From Streptosporangium lutulentum (lineage in GTDB: Bacteria > Actinomycetota > Actinomycetes > Streptosporangiales > Streptosporangiaceae): DNA of 64,000 nucleotides. Positions 27,103 to 35,300 of this stretch are shown here, piece after piece (positions within the stretch are counted from its first letter, which is position 1; each line of letters opens with the position of its first letter). Below the pieces are notes generated by a model. That model was not told the DNA's origin. It ran no database searches and worked only from the letters and a program-made list of their open reading frames with translations. A program made the translations under genes and the position numbers. The stretch covers positions 9,176,001-9,240,000 of the forward strand of contig NZ_JAUSQU010000001.1 in assembly GCF_030811455.1 (NCBI RefSeq), written 5' to 3'.

Positions 27103-28283
27103 TGTCACATGACGACAAGCCGACACTGGGGATCGGCATGGTCGGATACGCGTTCATGGGGCGCGTTCACTCGCAGGCCTGGCGGAGCGTCTCGGCGTTC
27201 TTCGACCTGCCGGTCACACCGACGATGGCCGCGCTCTGCGGCCGTTCAAAGGAGCGTACGACCGCCGCCGCCGCGCAGCTCGGCTGGGGCGCGGTCGAAA
27301 CCGACTGGCGCGACCTGATCCGCCGCGACGACGTCGACATCGTCGACATCTGCACGCCGGGCGACTCCCACGCGGAGATCGCCATCGCGGCGCTGGCCGC
27401 CGGCAAGCACGTCCTGTGCGAGAAGCCGCTGGCCAACACCGTGGCCGAGGCCGAGGCGATGGCCGAGGCGGCTCGCGACGCGGCTGCCAGAGGCGTGCAC
27501 GCCATGGTCGCCTTCAACTACCGGCGGGTCCCGGCCGTCGCGCTGGCCCGACGGTGGGTCGCCGAGGGACGGCTGGGGGAGCTGCGCCACGTCCGGGCGC
27601 AGTATCTCCAGGACTGGATCGTCGACCCCGAGTTCCCGCTGGTCTGGCGGTTGCAGCGGGACCAGGCGGGCTCGGGCGCGCTGGGTGACATCGGCGCGCA
27701 CATCATCGACACCACCGAGTTCATCACCGGTGACGTGATAGCGGGCGTCTCGGCTCTCACCGAGACGTTCGTGAAGGAACGCCCCCTCGCCGAGGCCTCC
27801 TCCGGTCTGGCCGGCGACAGCCGTACCTCCGAGAGGGGGACGGTCGACGTCGACGACGCCGCACTGTTCATCGGGCGGATGCGGGGCGGGGCGCTGGCCT
27901 CGTTCGAGGCCACCCGGTTCGCCTCGGGCCGCAAGAACTCGCTGCGGATCGAGATCAACGGTTCGAAGGGAAGCCTGGCCTTCGACTTCGAGGCGATGAA
28001 CGAGCTGTGGTTCCACGACCACACCCTCAGCGGGGCCGAGGCGGGGTTCCGCCGCGTCCTGGTCACCGAACCCGAACACCCGTACGCGGCGGCCTGGTGG
28101 CCTCCGGGGCACGGGCTCGGTTACGAACACACCTTCACCCACGAGGCGAAGGACTTCCTTGAGGCGGTCGCCGCCGGTGTCGCCCCGTCGCCGTCCTTCG
28201 AGGACGGCCTGCGGGTGCAGCGGGTGCTGGCGGCGGTAGAGACGAGCGCGGCCGACGAGAGCCGCTGGACGGTGGTGTCATGA
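27102..28283 (+). CDS. Gfo/Idh/MocA-family sugar or inositol oxidoreductase
   Basis: A 393-residue NAD(P)-dependent dehydrogenase. The nucleotide fold starts TLGIGMVGYAFMGRVHSQAW, the EKP motif is at KHVLCEKPLANTVAEAEAMA, and catalytic-domain landmarks are MVAFNYRRVPAVALARRWVA and GALGDIGAHIIDTTEFITGD (the GxxxDxxxH pattern). It overlaps the binding-protein stop (TGATG). It probably oxidises the imported sugar, polyol or its derivative. Confidence 0.92.
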   Translation: MSHDDKPTLGIGMVGYAFMGRVHSQAWRSVSAFFDLPVTPTMAALCGRSKERTTAAAAQLGWGAVETDWRDLIRRDDVDIVDICTPGDSHAEIAIAALAAGKHVLCEKPLANTVAEAEAMAEAARDAAARGVHAMVAFNYRRVPAVALARRWVAEGRLGELRHVRAQYLQDWIVDPEFPLVWRLQRDQAGSGALGDIGAHIIDTTEFITGDVIAGVSALTETFVKERPLAEASSGLAGDSRTSERGTVDVDDAALFIGRMRGGALASFEATRFASGRKNSLRIEINGSKGSLAFDFEAMNELWFHDHTLSGAEAGFRRVLVTEPEHPYAAAWWPPGHGLGYEHTFTHEAKDFLEAVAAGVAPSPSFEDGLRVQRVLAAVETSAADESRWTVVS

Positions 28284-29287
28284 GCAGGCCTATCACGTTG
28301 TTCACTGGCCAGTGGGCCGACCTCCCGTTCGAGGAGGTCTGCCGCCTGGCGTCCGAGTGGGGCTACGACGGCTTGGAGATCGCCTGCTGGGGCGACCACT
28401 TCGAGGTCGACAAGGCCCTGGCCGACGACTCCTACGTCGAGCGCAAGCTGGAGGTGCTGGCCAAGCACAACCTGAAGGTGTGGACGATCTCCAACCACCT
28501 CGTCAGCCAGGCCGTCTGCGACAGCCCGATCGACGAGCGGCACAAGGGAATCCTGCCGGCGCGGATCTGGGGCTCGGGAGATCCGGAGGAGGTACGGCAG
28601 CGCGCGGCCGAGGACATCAAGAACACCGCCAGGGCCGCGGCGAAGCTCGGGGTGAAGACCGTCGTCGGATTCACCGGGTCGTCGATCTGGCACACGCTCG
28701 CGATGTTCCCGCCGGTGCCGCCCTCGATGATCGAGGAGGGGTACCAGGACTTCGCCGACCGGTGGAACCCGATCCTGGACGTCTTCGACGAGGTCGGCGT
28801 CCGGTTCGCGCACGAGGTGCACCCGAGCGAGATCGCCTACGACTACTACACGACGGTCCGGGCCCTGGAGGCCATCGGTCACCGTGAGGCGTTCGGGCTG
28901 AACTGGGACCCGTCCCACATGGTGTGGCAGGACCTGGACCCGGCCGGGTTCATCCTCGACTTCGCCGACCGGATCTACCACGTGGACTGCAAGGACGCCA
29001 AGGTCCGCACCGGCAACGGGCGGCGCGGCCGGCTCGCGTCGCACCTGGCCTGGGCGGACATGCGGCGTGGCTGGGACTTCGTCTCGACCGGTCGCGGGGA
29101 CGTGCCCTGGGAAGACTGCTTCCGGGCCCTGAACTCCATCGGCTACGACGGTCCCATCTCCATCGAGTGGGAGGACGCGGGCATGGACCGGCTGGACGGC
29201 GCCCCCGAGGCGCTGGGCATCATTCGGAAGCTGAACGCCATCACGCCTCCGTCGTCGTCCTTCGACGCGGCCTTCTCCTCGGAGTAA
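28280..29287 (+). CDS. Sugar phosphate isomerase/epimerase family protein (AP endonuclease 2-like TIM barrel)
   Basis: A 335-residue TIM barrel. Metal-binding stretches are GLEIACWGDHFEVDKALADD, VGVRFAHEVHPSEIAYDYYT, FGLNWDPSHMVWQDLDPAGF, IYHVDCKDAKVRTGNGRRGR and PISIEWEDAGMDRL, carrying the Glu/Asp/His ligands of this family. It overlaps the oxidoreductase by four bases and ends the operon. Such pairs with Gfo/Idh enzymes act in inositol-like and keto-sugar catabolism; the specific sugar is not deducible. Confidence 0.9.
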   Translation: MSRPITLFTGQWADLPFEEVCRLASEWGYDGLEIACWGDHFEVDKALADDSYVERKLEVLAKHNLKVWTISNHLVSQAVCDSPIDERHKGILPARIWGSGDPEEVRQRAAEDIKNTARAAAKLGVKTVVGFTGSSIWHTLAMFPPVPPSMIEEGYQDFADRWNPILDVFDEVGVRFAHEVHPSEIAYDYYTTVRALEAIGHREAFGLNWDPSHMVWQDLDPAGFILDFADRIYHVDCKDAKVRTGNGRRGRLASHLAWADMRRGWDFVSTGRGDVPWEDCFRALNSIGYDGPISIEWEDAGMDRLDGAPEALGIIRKLNAITPPSSSFDAAFSSE

Positions 29288-29310
29288 GGACTCCTCGGCG
29301 TAAGGCGGAC

Positions 29311-29355
29311 CAGGCCGCCGATCCGCACCGCTCCGGCGGACGGATCGGCGGCCTG
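29311..29355 (+). terminator. Terminator after the sugar operon
   Basis: A perfect 15-bp stem (CAGGCCGCCGATCCG with CGGATCGGCGGCCTG) and a 15-nt loop lie 24 bp after the last stop, followed by a T-containing tail. Confidence 0.75.
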
Positions 29356-29621
29356 ATCGTTGTTGTGCGTCGCGGCTGTGATGCCGGTAGCCACCACGGC
29401 CGCGGTCCTCATGCCGCCGCGCGGCCGTAGCCGGCGGGACGGTGACGGGGATGTCCTGCGCGGGGCCCGGTAAGGAGCTCAACCGAGCGGAGAAGCTGAG
29501 CGCGCCGTGGCCGCCGCGGGCAACGTGGTGCGATGGGTGGCAACGGCGTGGAGACTCGATCGCCCGGACGTTGAAAGGCTGAAGGAGGAATCTTCCGGCT
29601 CACGGGTGTTCCCGTCGGGCG

Positions 29622-29668
29622 GGTACGGCCCGCGTCCGCCGATCGCGCCGGCGGTCGCGGGCCGTACC
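29622..29668 (-). terminator. Hairpin downstream of the alcohol dehydrogenase gene (distal)
   Basis: Arms GGTACGGCCCGCG and CGCGGGCCGTACC (13 bp, perfect) enclose another small GC stem. It is the second of two tandem hairpins after the dehydrogenase operon. Confidence 0.5.
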
Positions 29669-29669
29669 G

Positions 29670-29718
29670 CTGGGAGGGCGCAGCCGGGAGAGCCCTCTGC
29701 CCGGCTGCGCCCTCCCAG
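29670..29718 (-). terminator. Terminator of the alcohol dehydrogenase operon (proximal)
   Basis: A perfect 19-bp stem (CTGGGAGGGCGCAGCCGGG with its complement) and an 11-nt loop start 6 bp after the dehydrogenase stop. Confidence 0.75.
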
Positions 29719-29724
29719 GACGGG

Positions 29725-30810
29725 CTAGTCCAGGACGACGATCTGACGCAGGACCTCGCCGCCCTTCAGCGCGGCCACGGCGTCGTTGAGGTCGGCCAGC
29801 TTGATGCGGGCGCTGATCATGCTCTCCAGGTCGAGCTTGCCCGCCTTGTAGAGCTCGGCGAAGAACGGGAAGTCCCGCCGGACGTCCGACCCGCCGTACA
29901 GCGAGCTGAGGATGTTCTTGCCCTCGAACAGCAGGCTGAAGGCGCTCAGCGGGACGGTGTCGTCCATCGCGCCCGCGCCCACCACGATCACGTCGCCGCC
30001 CCGGCGGGTGGCCTGCCAGGTGGTCATGATGGTGGCGGACTTGCCGACGGCCTCGAAGCCGTAGTCGAATCCCTTGCCGCCGGTCAGCGTCCCGAGCGCG
30101 TCCGGGAGTTGCTCGGGGGTGACGGCGTGGGTGGCGCCGACCTTCTTGGCCAGCTCGTGCTTGGACTCCACCGGGTCGATCGCCAGGATCGTGGTCGCAC
30201 CGGAGATCCGGGCACCCTGGATCACCGACAGGCCGATGCCGCCGCAGCCCACCACGACCACGGTCGAACCGGCCTTGACGCGGGCGGTGTTGAGCACCGC
30301 GCCGACGCCGGTGGTGACGCCGCAGCCGATCAGCGCCGCGGCCTCGAAGGGCACCTCGGGGTCGACCTTGATCGCGCCCTGCCAGGGGACGACGATCTCC
30401 TCGGCCCAGGTGCCGCATCCGGCCATGCCGAACGCCGGGGTGTCGCCGCCGAAGCGGAAACGGGCGTTGACGAAGCTGTCCATGAGATAGGTCGTGCACA
30501 GGAACGGCTGGCCGACCAGGCAGTTCGGGCAACCGCCGCAGGCCGGGTTCCAGTTGACGATGACATGGTCGCCGGGCTTGACCGTGGAGACGTGGTCGCC
30601 GACCTCCAGGACCTCGCCCGCGCCCTCGTGGCCGAGGATGATGGGCAGGGGCATGGGAAGCACACCACTGATCACCGACAGGTCGGAGTGGCAGACGCCG
30701 GTCGCCCTGATCTTGATCCGGACATCGGTCGGGCCTATCGGGGCGAGGGTGAAGTCATCGCGAATGTCGAGCTTGTCGTCACCGACGGCATGCAGAAGCG
30801 CACCACGCAT
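29725..30810 (-). CDS. Zinc-dependent alcohol dehydrogenase (class III/NDMA-type family)
   Basis: A 361-residue medium-chain dehydrogenase. The catalytic zinc site includes ATGVCHSDLSVISG and LGHEGAGEVLEVGD; the structural zinc loop is CGGCPNCLVGQPFLC; the NAD fold has VVVVGCGGIGLSVIQGARIS followed by ILAIDPVESKHELAKKVGAT. ATG 30810 has an AGGAAGG site. It forms a minus-strand operon with a [3Fe-4S] ferredoxin and a PPOX-fold protein behind a KstR-like box. A role in oxidising alcohol intermediates of lipid or isoprenoid breakdown is inferred from that context. Confidence 0.92.
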   Translation of the reverse strand: MRGALLHAVGDDKLDIRDDFTLAPIGPTDVRIKIRATGVCHSDLSVISGVLPMPLPIILGHEGAGEVLEVGDHVSTVKPGDHVIVNWNPACGGCPNCLVGQPFLCTTYLMDSFVNARFRFGGDTPAFGMAGCGTWAEEIVVPWQGAIKVDPEVPFEAAALIGCGVTTGVGAVLNTARVKAGSTVVVVGCGGIGLSVIQGARISGATTILAIDPVESKHELAKKVGATHAVTPEQLPDALGTLTGGKGFDYGFEAVGKSATIMTTWQATRRGGDVIVVGAGAMDDTVPLSAFSLLFEGKNILSSLYGGSDVRRDFPFFAELYKAGKLDLESMISARIKLADLNDAVAALKGGEVLRQIVVLD

Positions 30811-30821
30811 GGGGGTCCTTC

Positions 30822-31016
30822 CTAGTTCTCCTCAAGGGAGAGAGCGGCTTTGGGGCAGGACCGCACGGCATGCCGGACGCGGTCCGTCATCTCCGGCGGC
30901 GGCTCAGGCAGCAGCAGGTGCAGCTGGTCGTCGTCGTCGAGTTCGAAGACCTCCGGGGCGAGTCCGGTGCAGACGGCGTTGGACTCGCAGACCAGATAGT
31001 CGACCTTGATTTTCAT
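30822..31016 (-). CDS. [3Fe-4S] ferredoxin (P450-associated type)
   Basis: A 64-residue ferredoxin: MKIKVDYLVCESNAVCTGLA with Cys at 10 and 16, and the third ligand in RSCPKAAL near residue 54. The position normally Cys in [4Fe-4S] proteins is Ala in CESNAVC, giving the three-Cys pattern of [3Fe-4S] ferredoxins that feed cytochromes P450. A good AGGAGG site precedes the ATG. No P450 is adjacent; the one at 49.5-50.7 kb, which also follows a KstR-like box, is a possible partner. Confidence 0.92.
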   Translation of the reverse strand: MKIKVDYLVCESNAVCTGLAPEVFELDDDDQLHLLLPEPPPEMTDRVRHAVRSCPKAALSLEEN

Positions 31017-31025
31017 GTGAACCTC

Positions 31026-31466
31026 CTAGGCGGGAATGGCGAGCTTACGGTGATCCCAGGAGATCACTCGACTCCGCTCCACCACGAAGGCGACCCGCTT
31101 TCGGCCGGTGTAGGCGACGTACTCCGCCAGGAGTTCCTCCTCGTCGGGCATTCCGGCCATTCGCCGGGCCACGTTCATGCCGACGCCGCGAACGCCCTCC
31201 GGGTCGTCGATCCGCCGGGCCACGCCGTAGATCAGGACTCCGCGCAGGTCGGAGTATTCGTCGCCGGCCTCGATCAGGCAGCTCACCCGGGGGTCCCGCT
31301 GGATGTTGAGTGTCTTCTGGGCCTTGCCATAGGTCCAGAAGGCTACTTCTCCTTCGACCAGCCCGTAAAACATGGTCACCATGTGCGGTGTCCCGTCCGG
31401 ATTGATCGTGCCGAGCTGGAGCTTTCGCGACTCACGGACGAAAGCCGTCACCTCGTCGTCGGACAT
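31026..31466 (-). CDS. Pyridoxamine 5'-phosphate oxidase-fold (PPOX, F420-type) protein
   Basis: A protein of about 146 residues starting MSDDEVTAFVRESRKLQLGT, the usual N-terminus of the PPOX class; INPDGTPHMVTMFYGLVEGE and the strand VAFWTYGKAQKTLNIQRDPR follow. The family binds FMN or F420 and reduces small substrates or protects flavins. The frame is open up to 31526; GTG 31490 is an alternative start and would be nearly leaderless if transcription begins within the KstR-like box at 31500-31513. First gene of the ferredoxin/dehydrogenase operon. Confidence 0.85.
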   Translation of the reverse strand: MSDDEVTAFVRESRKLQLGTINPDGTPHMVTMFYGLVEGEVAFWTYGKAQKTLNIQRDPRVSCLIEAGDEYSDLRGVLIYGVARRIDDPEGVRGVGMNVARRMAGMPDEEELLAEYVAYTGRKRVAFVVERSRVISWDHRKLAIPA

Positions 31467-31499
31467 CACGATGCGGGTGCGCTGGTTCACGGTGCAAAG

Positions 31500-31513
31500 T
31501 AGAACATGTTCCA
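31500..31513. promoter_or_regulatory. KstR-like TetR operator between PPOX operon and methyltransferase gene
   Basis: TAGAACATGTTCCA fits the TNNAACNNGTTNNA consensus described for the cholesterol regulator KstR, with a perfect GAACATGTTC core. It lies just before the PPOX gene and 55 bp before the divergent methyltransferase. The regulator's identity is inferred. Confidence 0.6.
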
Positions 31514-31567
31514 TAAGGCCGGGCAAGGGCCATTTGGAATGTTGTTCGGTCTAGGTAGGCTGCTGTG

Positions 31568-32215
31568 ATGAGCACCGCCACCATGCCCGCCGACCTGCTG
31601 TACGCCGCCCAGCGAGCGAAGGGATTCATGCCCCACGCGGAGGGTCTCGTGCTGTTCGAGACCGCCGTCGAGTACGGCCCGCTCGGCCCGATCTGTGAGA
31701 TCGGCAGCTACTGCGGGAAGTCGGCCCTCTACCTCGGCTCGGGAGCCAGGCAGGCCGGATCCGTCGTCTTCACCGTGGACCACCACCGGGGCTCCGAGGA
31801 GATTCAGCCGGGGTGGGTGCACCACGACCCCACGCTGATGGACCTCCGCTTCGGCAAAATGGACTCGTTGCCCTCCTTCCGCTGCACGATCGCCGCCGCC
31901 GGGCTTGAGGAGGAGGTCATCGCGATCGTCGGAAGGTCCGAGCGGGTCGCCGGGCTGTGGAACACCCCGCTGGCGATGCTCTTCATCGACGGCGGTCACT
32001 CCGAGGGGCCGGTCACCAAGGACTACGAGGGATGGGCCCCGCACATCGTGGAGGGCGGCGCTCTGGTCTTCCACGACGTCTACCCCGACCCGGCGCGGGG
32101 CGGGCAGGGACCGCACCTCGTCTACCGGCGGGCTCTCGCCTCCGGCGCGTTCAAGGAGATCCGGCACGAGGGATCCCTGCGGGTGCTGGAGAGGGTCGGC
32201 TCCGGCATCGGATGA
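31568..32215 (+). CDS. Class I SAM-dependent methyltransferase (Methyltransf_24-like)
   Basis: A 215-residue protein with a Rossmann SAM motif PICEIGSYCGKSALYLGSGA, an acidic second-strand end (VVFTVDHHRGSEE), and a FIDGGHSEGPVTKDYEGWAP segment followed by GGALVFHDVYPDP, the metal-ligand-like region of O-methyltransferases and related macrocin-type enzymes. ATG 31568 (GTG 31565 alternative) has an AGGTAGG site. It is divergent from the KstR-like-controlled operon and convergent with the PKS-like gene. Substrate unknown. Confidence 0.82.
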   Translation: MSTATMPADLLYAAQRAKGFMPHAEGLVLFETAVEYGPLGPICEIGSYCGKSALYLGSGARQAGSVVFTVDHHRGSEEIQPGWVHHDPTLMDLRFGKMDSLPSFRCTIAAAGLEEEVIAIVGRSERVAGLWNTPLAMLFIDGGHSEGPVTKDYEGWAPHIVEGGALVFHDVYPDPARGGQGPHLVYRRALASGAFKEIRHEGSLRVLERVGSGIG

Positions 32216-32364
32216 CCCGGGGCGCACCCGCCCGGCGACCATGGCGCACGAGGCCGTCTCCTCCTGGAAGGACCGGAAGGAGCCGAGCGCGCCGGGCGTG
32301 AACGGCGACCGCGGCGTACGAGGTCGTCTCCCCGGAGGTGATCCGGCGCCGGAGGGCGCGGGTC

Positions 32365-35300
32365 TCACGACCGCTCGGTCATGATGGAGACCGCCACCGG
32401 CTCCCGCACACCCCTCACCCGCACCACCGCCGAGGCGATCAGGCCGGTGCCCGCGCGCAGCAGCAGCCAGCCTTCCTCGTGACTCCCCACCACGACGAGC
32501 GGGGTCGTCGTCGGCCTGCCCGCCTTGGACAGGCACTCGACGGCCGTCCGGATCCGGGCGGACACGGTCTCCTCCGGTTCGCCGCAGCGGGGCAGCAGTT
32601 CGGCGATCAGCGGGTCGAACGCGGGCCCCAGCGTCCTGCCCGCACCTCCCACCCGCTCCCAGTCGCAGTACGCGGGACCGTTCACGCCGAGCACGAGGTC
32701 GTCCAGGTGGCTGCGGGACGTCCCGCCGGTCATGGTCACGTGCAGCGCCGGATCGAGACCGAGACCGACCGCGGCCCGCTGCAGGTAGACGGCCAGCAGG
32801 TTCGCCGGCCACGGGTCGCGCCGGGGGAGAGGGCCGACGTCCTTCAACCGCAGCCCGATCCACGCGGCCACCAGCCGCCCGCGCACGTCGGTCGTGGTCA
32901 CGTCCCAGACATATTCGCCCCTGTCGTGCCCGCGCTCGGTGGCGTGCAGCCGCACGTCCCCCTGGGACGGCCGCACCACCAGCCGCTCGCAGCCGACCGG
33001 GAGCAGCCGCCGGTGCGGCACGCACGCCTGCAGCGCGTGGATCGTGGCGTCGCTCAGTCCCGGGCTGCCCAGCACGGGCCTGTCCTGGAACCAGCCGTCG
33101 GGGTCGTCGCCGCGCAGCTCGCCCCGGCAGTTCCGCGCCTCGACGAGGGTCAGCTCCCTGACCCGCTGGAACCTTCCGGTGGAGAAGCACAGCGCGCCGT
33201 ACAGGTCCTTGGCGTCCAGCGGTTCGGTGCCGTCGCGGTTCAGCTGCGGTACGAAGAGGGTCTCGCCCGCCGGGTTCACCGGGAACACCGCCCTGAAATG
33301 ATCCAGGTGGAATCCGGTCTCCTCGCTGCGGATCACGGCCTCGACCGTCTGCTCGTGCCGGAGCGCGCACACCCGGATCGTGGTGCCGCCCGCCTCGGGC
33401 ACGACGACGGGCCGGTCGAACGTCATCTCCGCGGCCTCGTCCAGGGGCCGCCCGGTCAGCGCGCCCGCGGCCTGCGCCATCGCCTCCAGCGCCACCACCG
33501 CGGGCAGCGTCGCCTGCCCGTCCATCCGGTGGTCGGCCAGGTAGGCGTCGGACTCGATCGACAGGCGGCTGTCGGCGACGAGCTCCACGCCGGGGACGTG
33601 CACCCGCAGCCCTTCGAGGAACCGCCCTCCTCCCGGGCAGGGCGCGGCGGGCCCGCCCAGCCGGCCGTGCACGGCCACGCTGGACGGCAGATCCTTGGTC
33701 CTGAGCAGGCCGAGGAACAGCTCCACGCCCTCCCGTGAGGGAATGGCCGTCACGTCCGTCTTGACCAGCGATTCGAGCACGCCCAGTCGCTCGCCCATCC
33801 CGGCGCCCGACCATACCGACCAGTCGATGTTCAGCCCGCCGATCCTTCTGACGCGTTCTCTCATCAGCCCGTTGGCCAGCGCGTAGTGACTCTCCCCCGC
33901 CAGGCCGTACAGACCGATCACCGACCCGAACGTCACCACCCTGCGGGGCGCGGTCGCGGCGAGCAGGTTGTCCAGCCCGGTGAGCTTGGGCGCGATGTGC
34001 CGCTCGAAGTCCTCGGCCGTGAGCTCGGCGAACCGGCCCGGCCGGTTGACGTCCGCCGAGTGGATCAGCATGGTGACGGGTCCGAGCGTCCGCTCCAGTT
34101 CTCGTACGGCACGCTTCACCTCGCCGGCGTCACTCACGTCCGCCGCGGCGTAGCCGTACCGGATGCCCTTGACGGACAGCATCTGCAGGTTGGTTCTCAG
34201 GATCGGGTCGTGGCTCGGACGGCGGGGCCCGAGCAGGGCCAGAGCGCACCCGGCGGCCTCCGCCAGCGCCCTGGCGCATGCGAATCCGATCCCCGTGCCG
34301 CCCCCGCTGACCAGTACCACGTCCTCCGGGCCCACCGGCAGCGGGCCCTCCCCGTCAAGGGCGATCACGGTCCTCGCGCGTGGCTCCCCGGCGCCGAGGT
34401 CGAGGTCGGGGTGCTCCAGCCGCAGGCTGCCCAGGAACCCGGACACGGCGTCCGAGGCGCAGACCACGGCCAGCCGATCCCGGCTCGCGACCGCCTCGCG
34501 GGCCGCCGAGATCAGGGCCTCGGCGGCGCCGGGGCGCAACGGATCGTCGATCACGATCCGCCTGCCCTGAATCTCCGCGTCCTCCGGGCCGTCCGCCTCC
34601 CCGTCCGGATCGGCGCCTTCGTGCGCGGCGGGGACGTCCCAGCCGCCGGGCTCCGGGGCCTCGGCGAAACATCTCACCCAGTGCGAGACCCCGGCCACGG
34701 GTCCCGTCCTGCCGACGTGCTCGGGTTCGTCCGACGTCGGCAGCCTCGCGATGACCCCCGCGACCAGTCCCATCACGATTCCCGCGATGCCGCCGCCCGA
34801 CGCCGGGGCACCGCCCGCCCGCTCGGCGCCCGCCCCCGCGCCCTGCGGGGACGAGCAGGGGTTGGAGACGAAGACGCGGTCGCGCCAGATGTCGACGGGC
34901 CTGGCCGGGTGATCGCCGTAGAGGGCGGTGAGATCCTGGATCGCGGTGTCCGCCCAGAGAGCGGCGACGGTCTCCGCGGACGCCGTGTCCGGGATCGGGC
35001 GGTCGGCGTCGAAGTCGCCGTCGGGGGCCTCCTGGCTGGGAAAGAGCAACGTGACCCGTCCCTTCACGTCCTGCCCGAGGTAGAGCCCCGAAAGGGCGAC
35101 GAGACTGCCGGACTCCAGGGTGTCCAGCCGTTTCAGGGCGAGTTCCGCGCGCTCGGAGAGCTGTTCCGCGGACCCCGCCACGATCGCGATCCGCAAAGGC
35201 CCGGCCGAGGCGCTCCCCAGCGCGTGGGCGAGGTCGCACAGCTCCGCCTCCGACCACCGGGTGGCCTGGTCCGCGACCCGCTCCAGCACCGGTCGCACGG

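Larger units (their letters stand above)
29288..29724. other. Intergenic region between convergent operons
   Basis: About 440 bp holding one terminator for the plus-strand sugar operon and two tandem hairpins for the minus-strand dehydrogenase operon. The middle (29360-29620) shows no supported gene. Confidence 0.65.
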
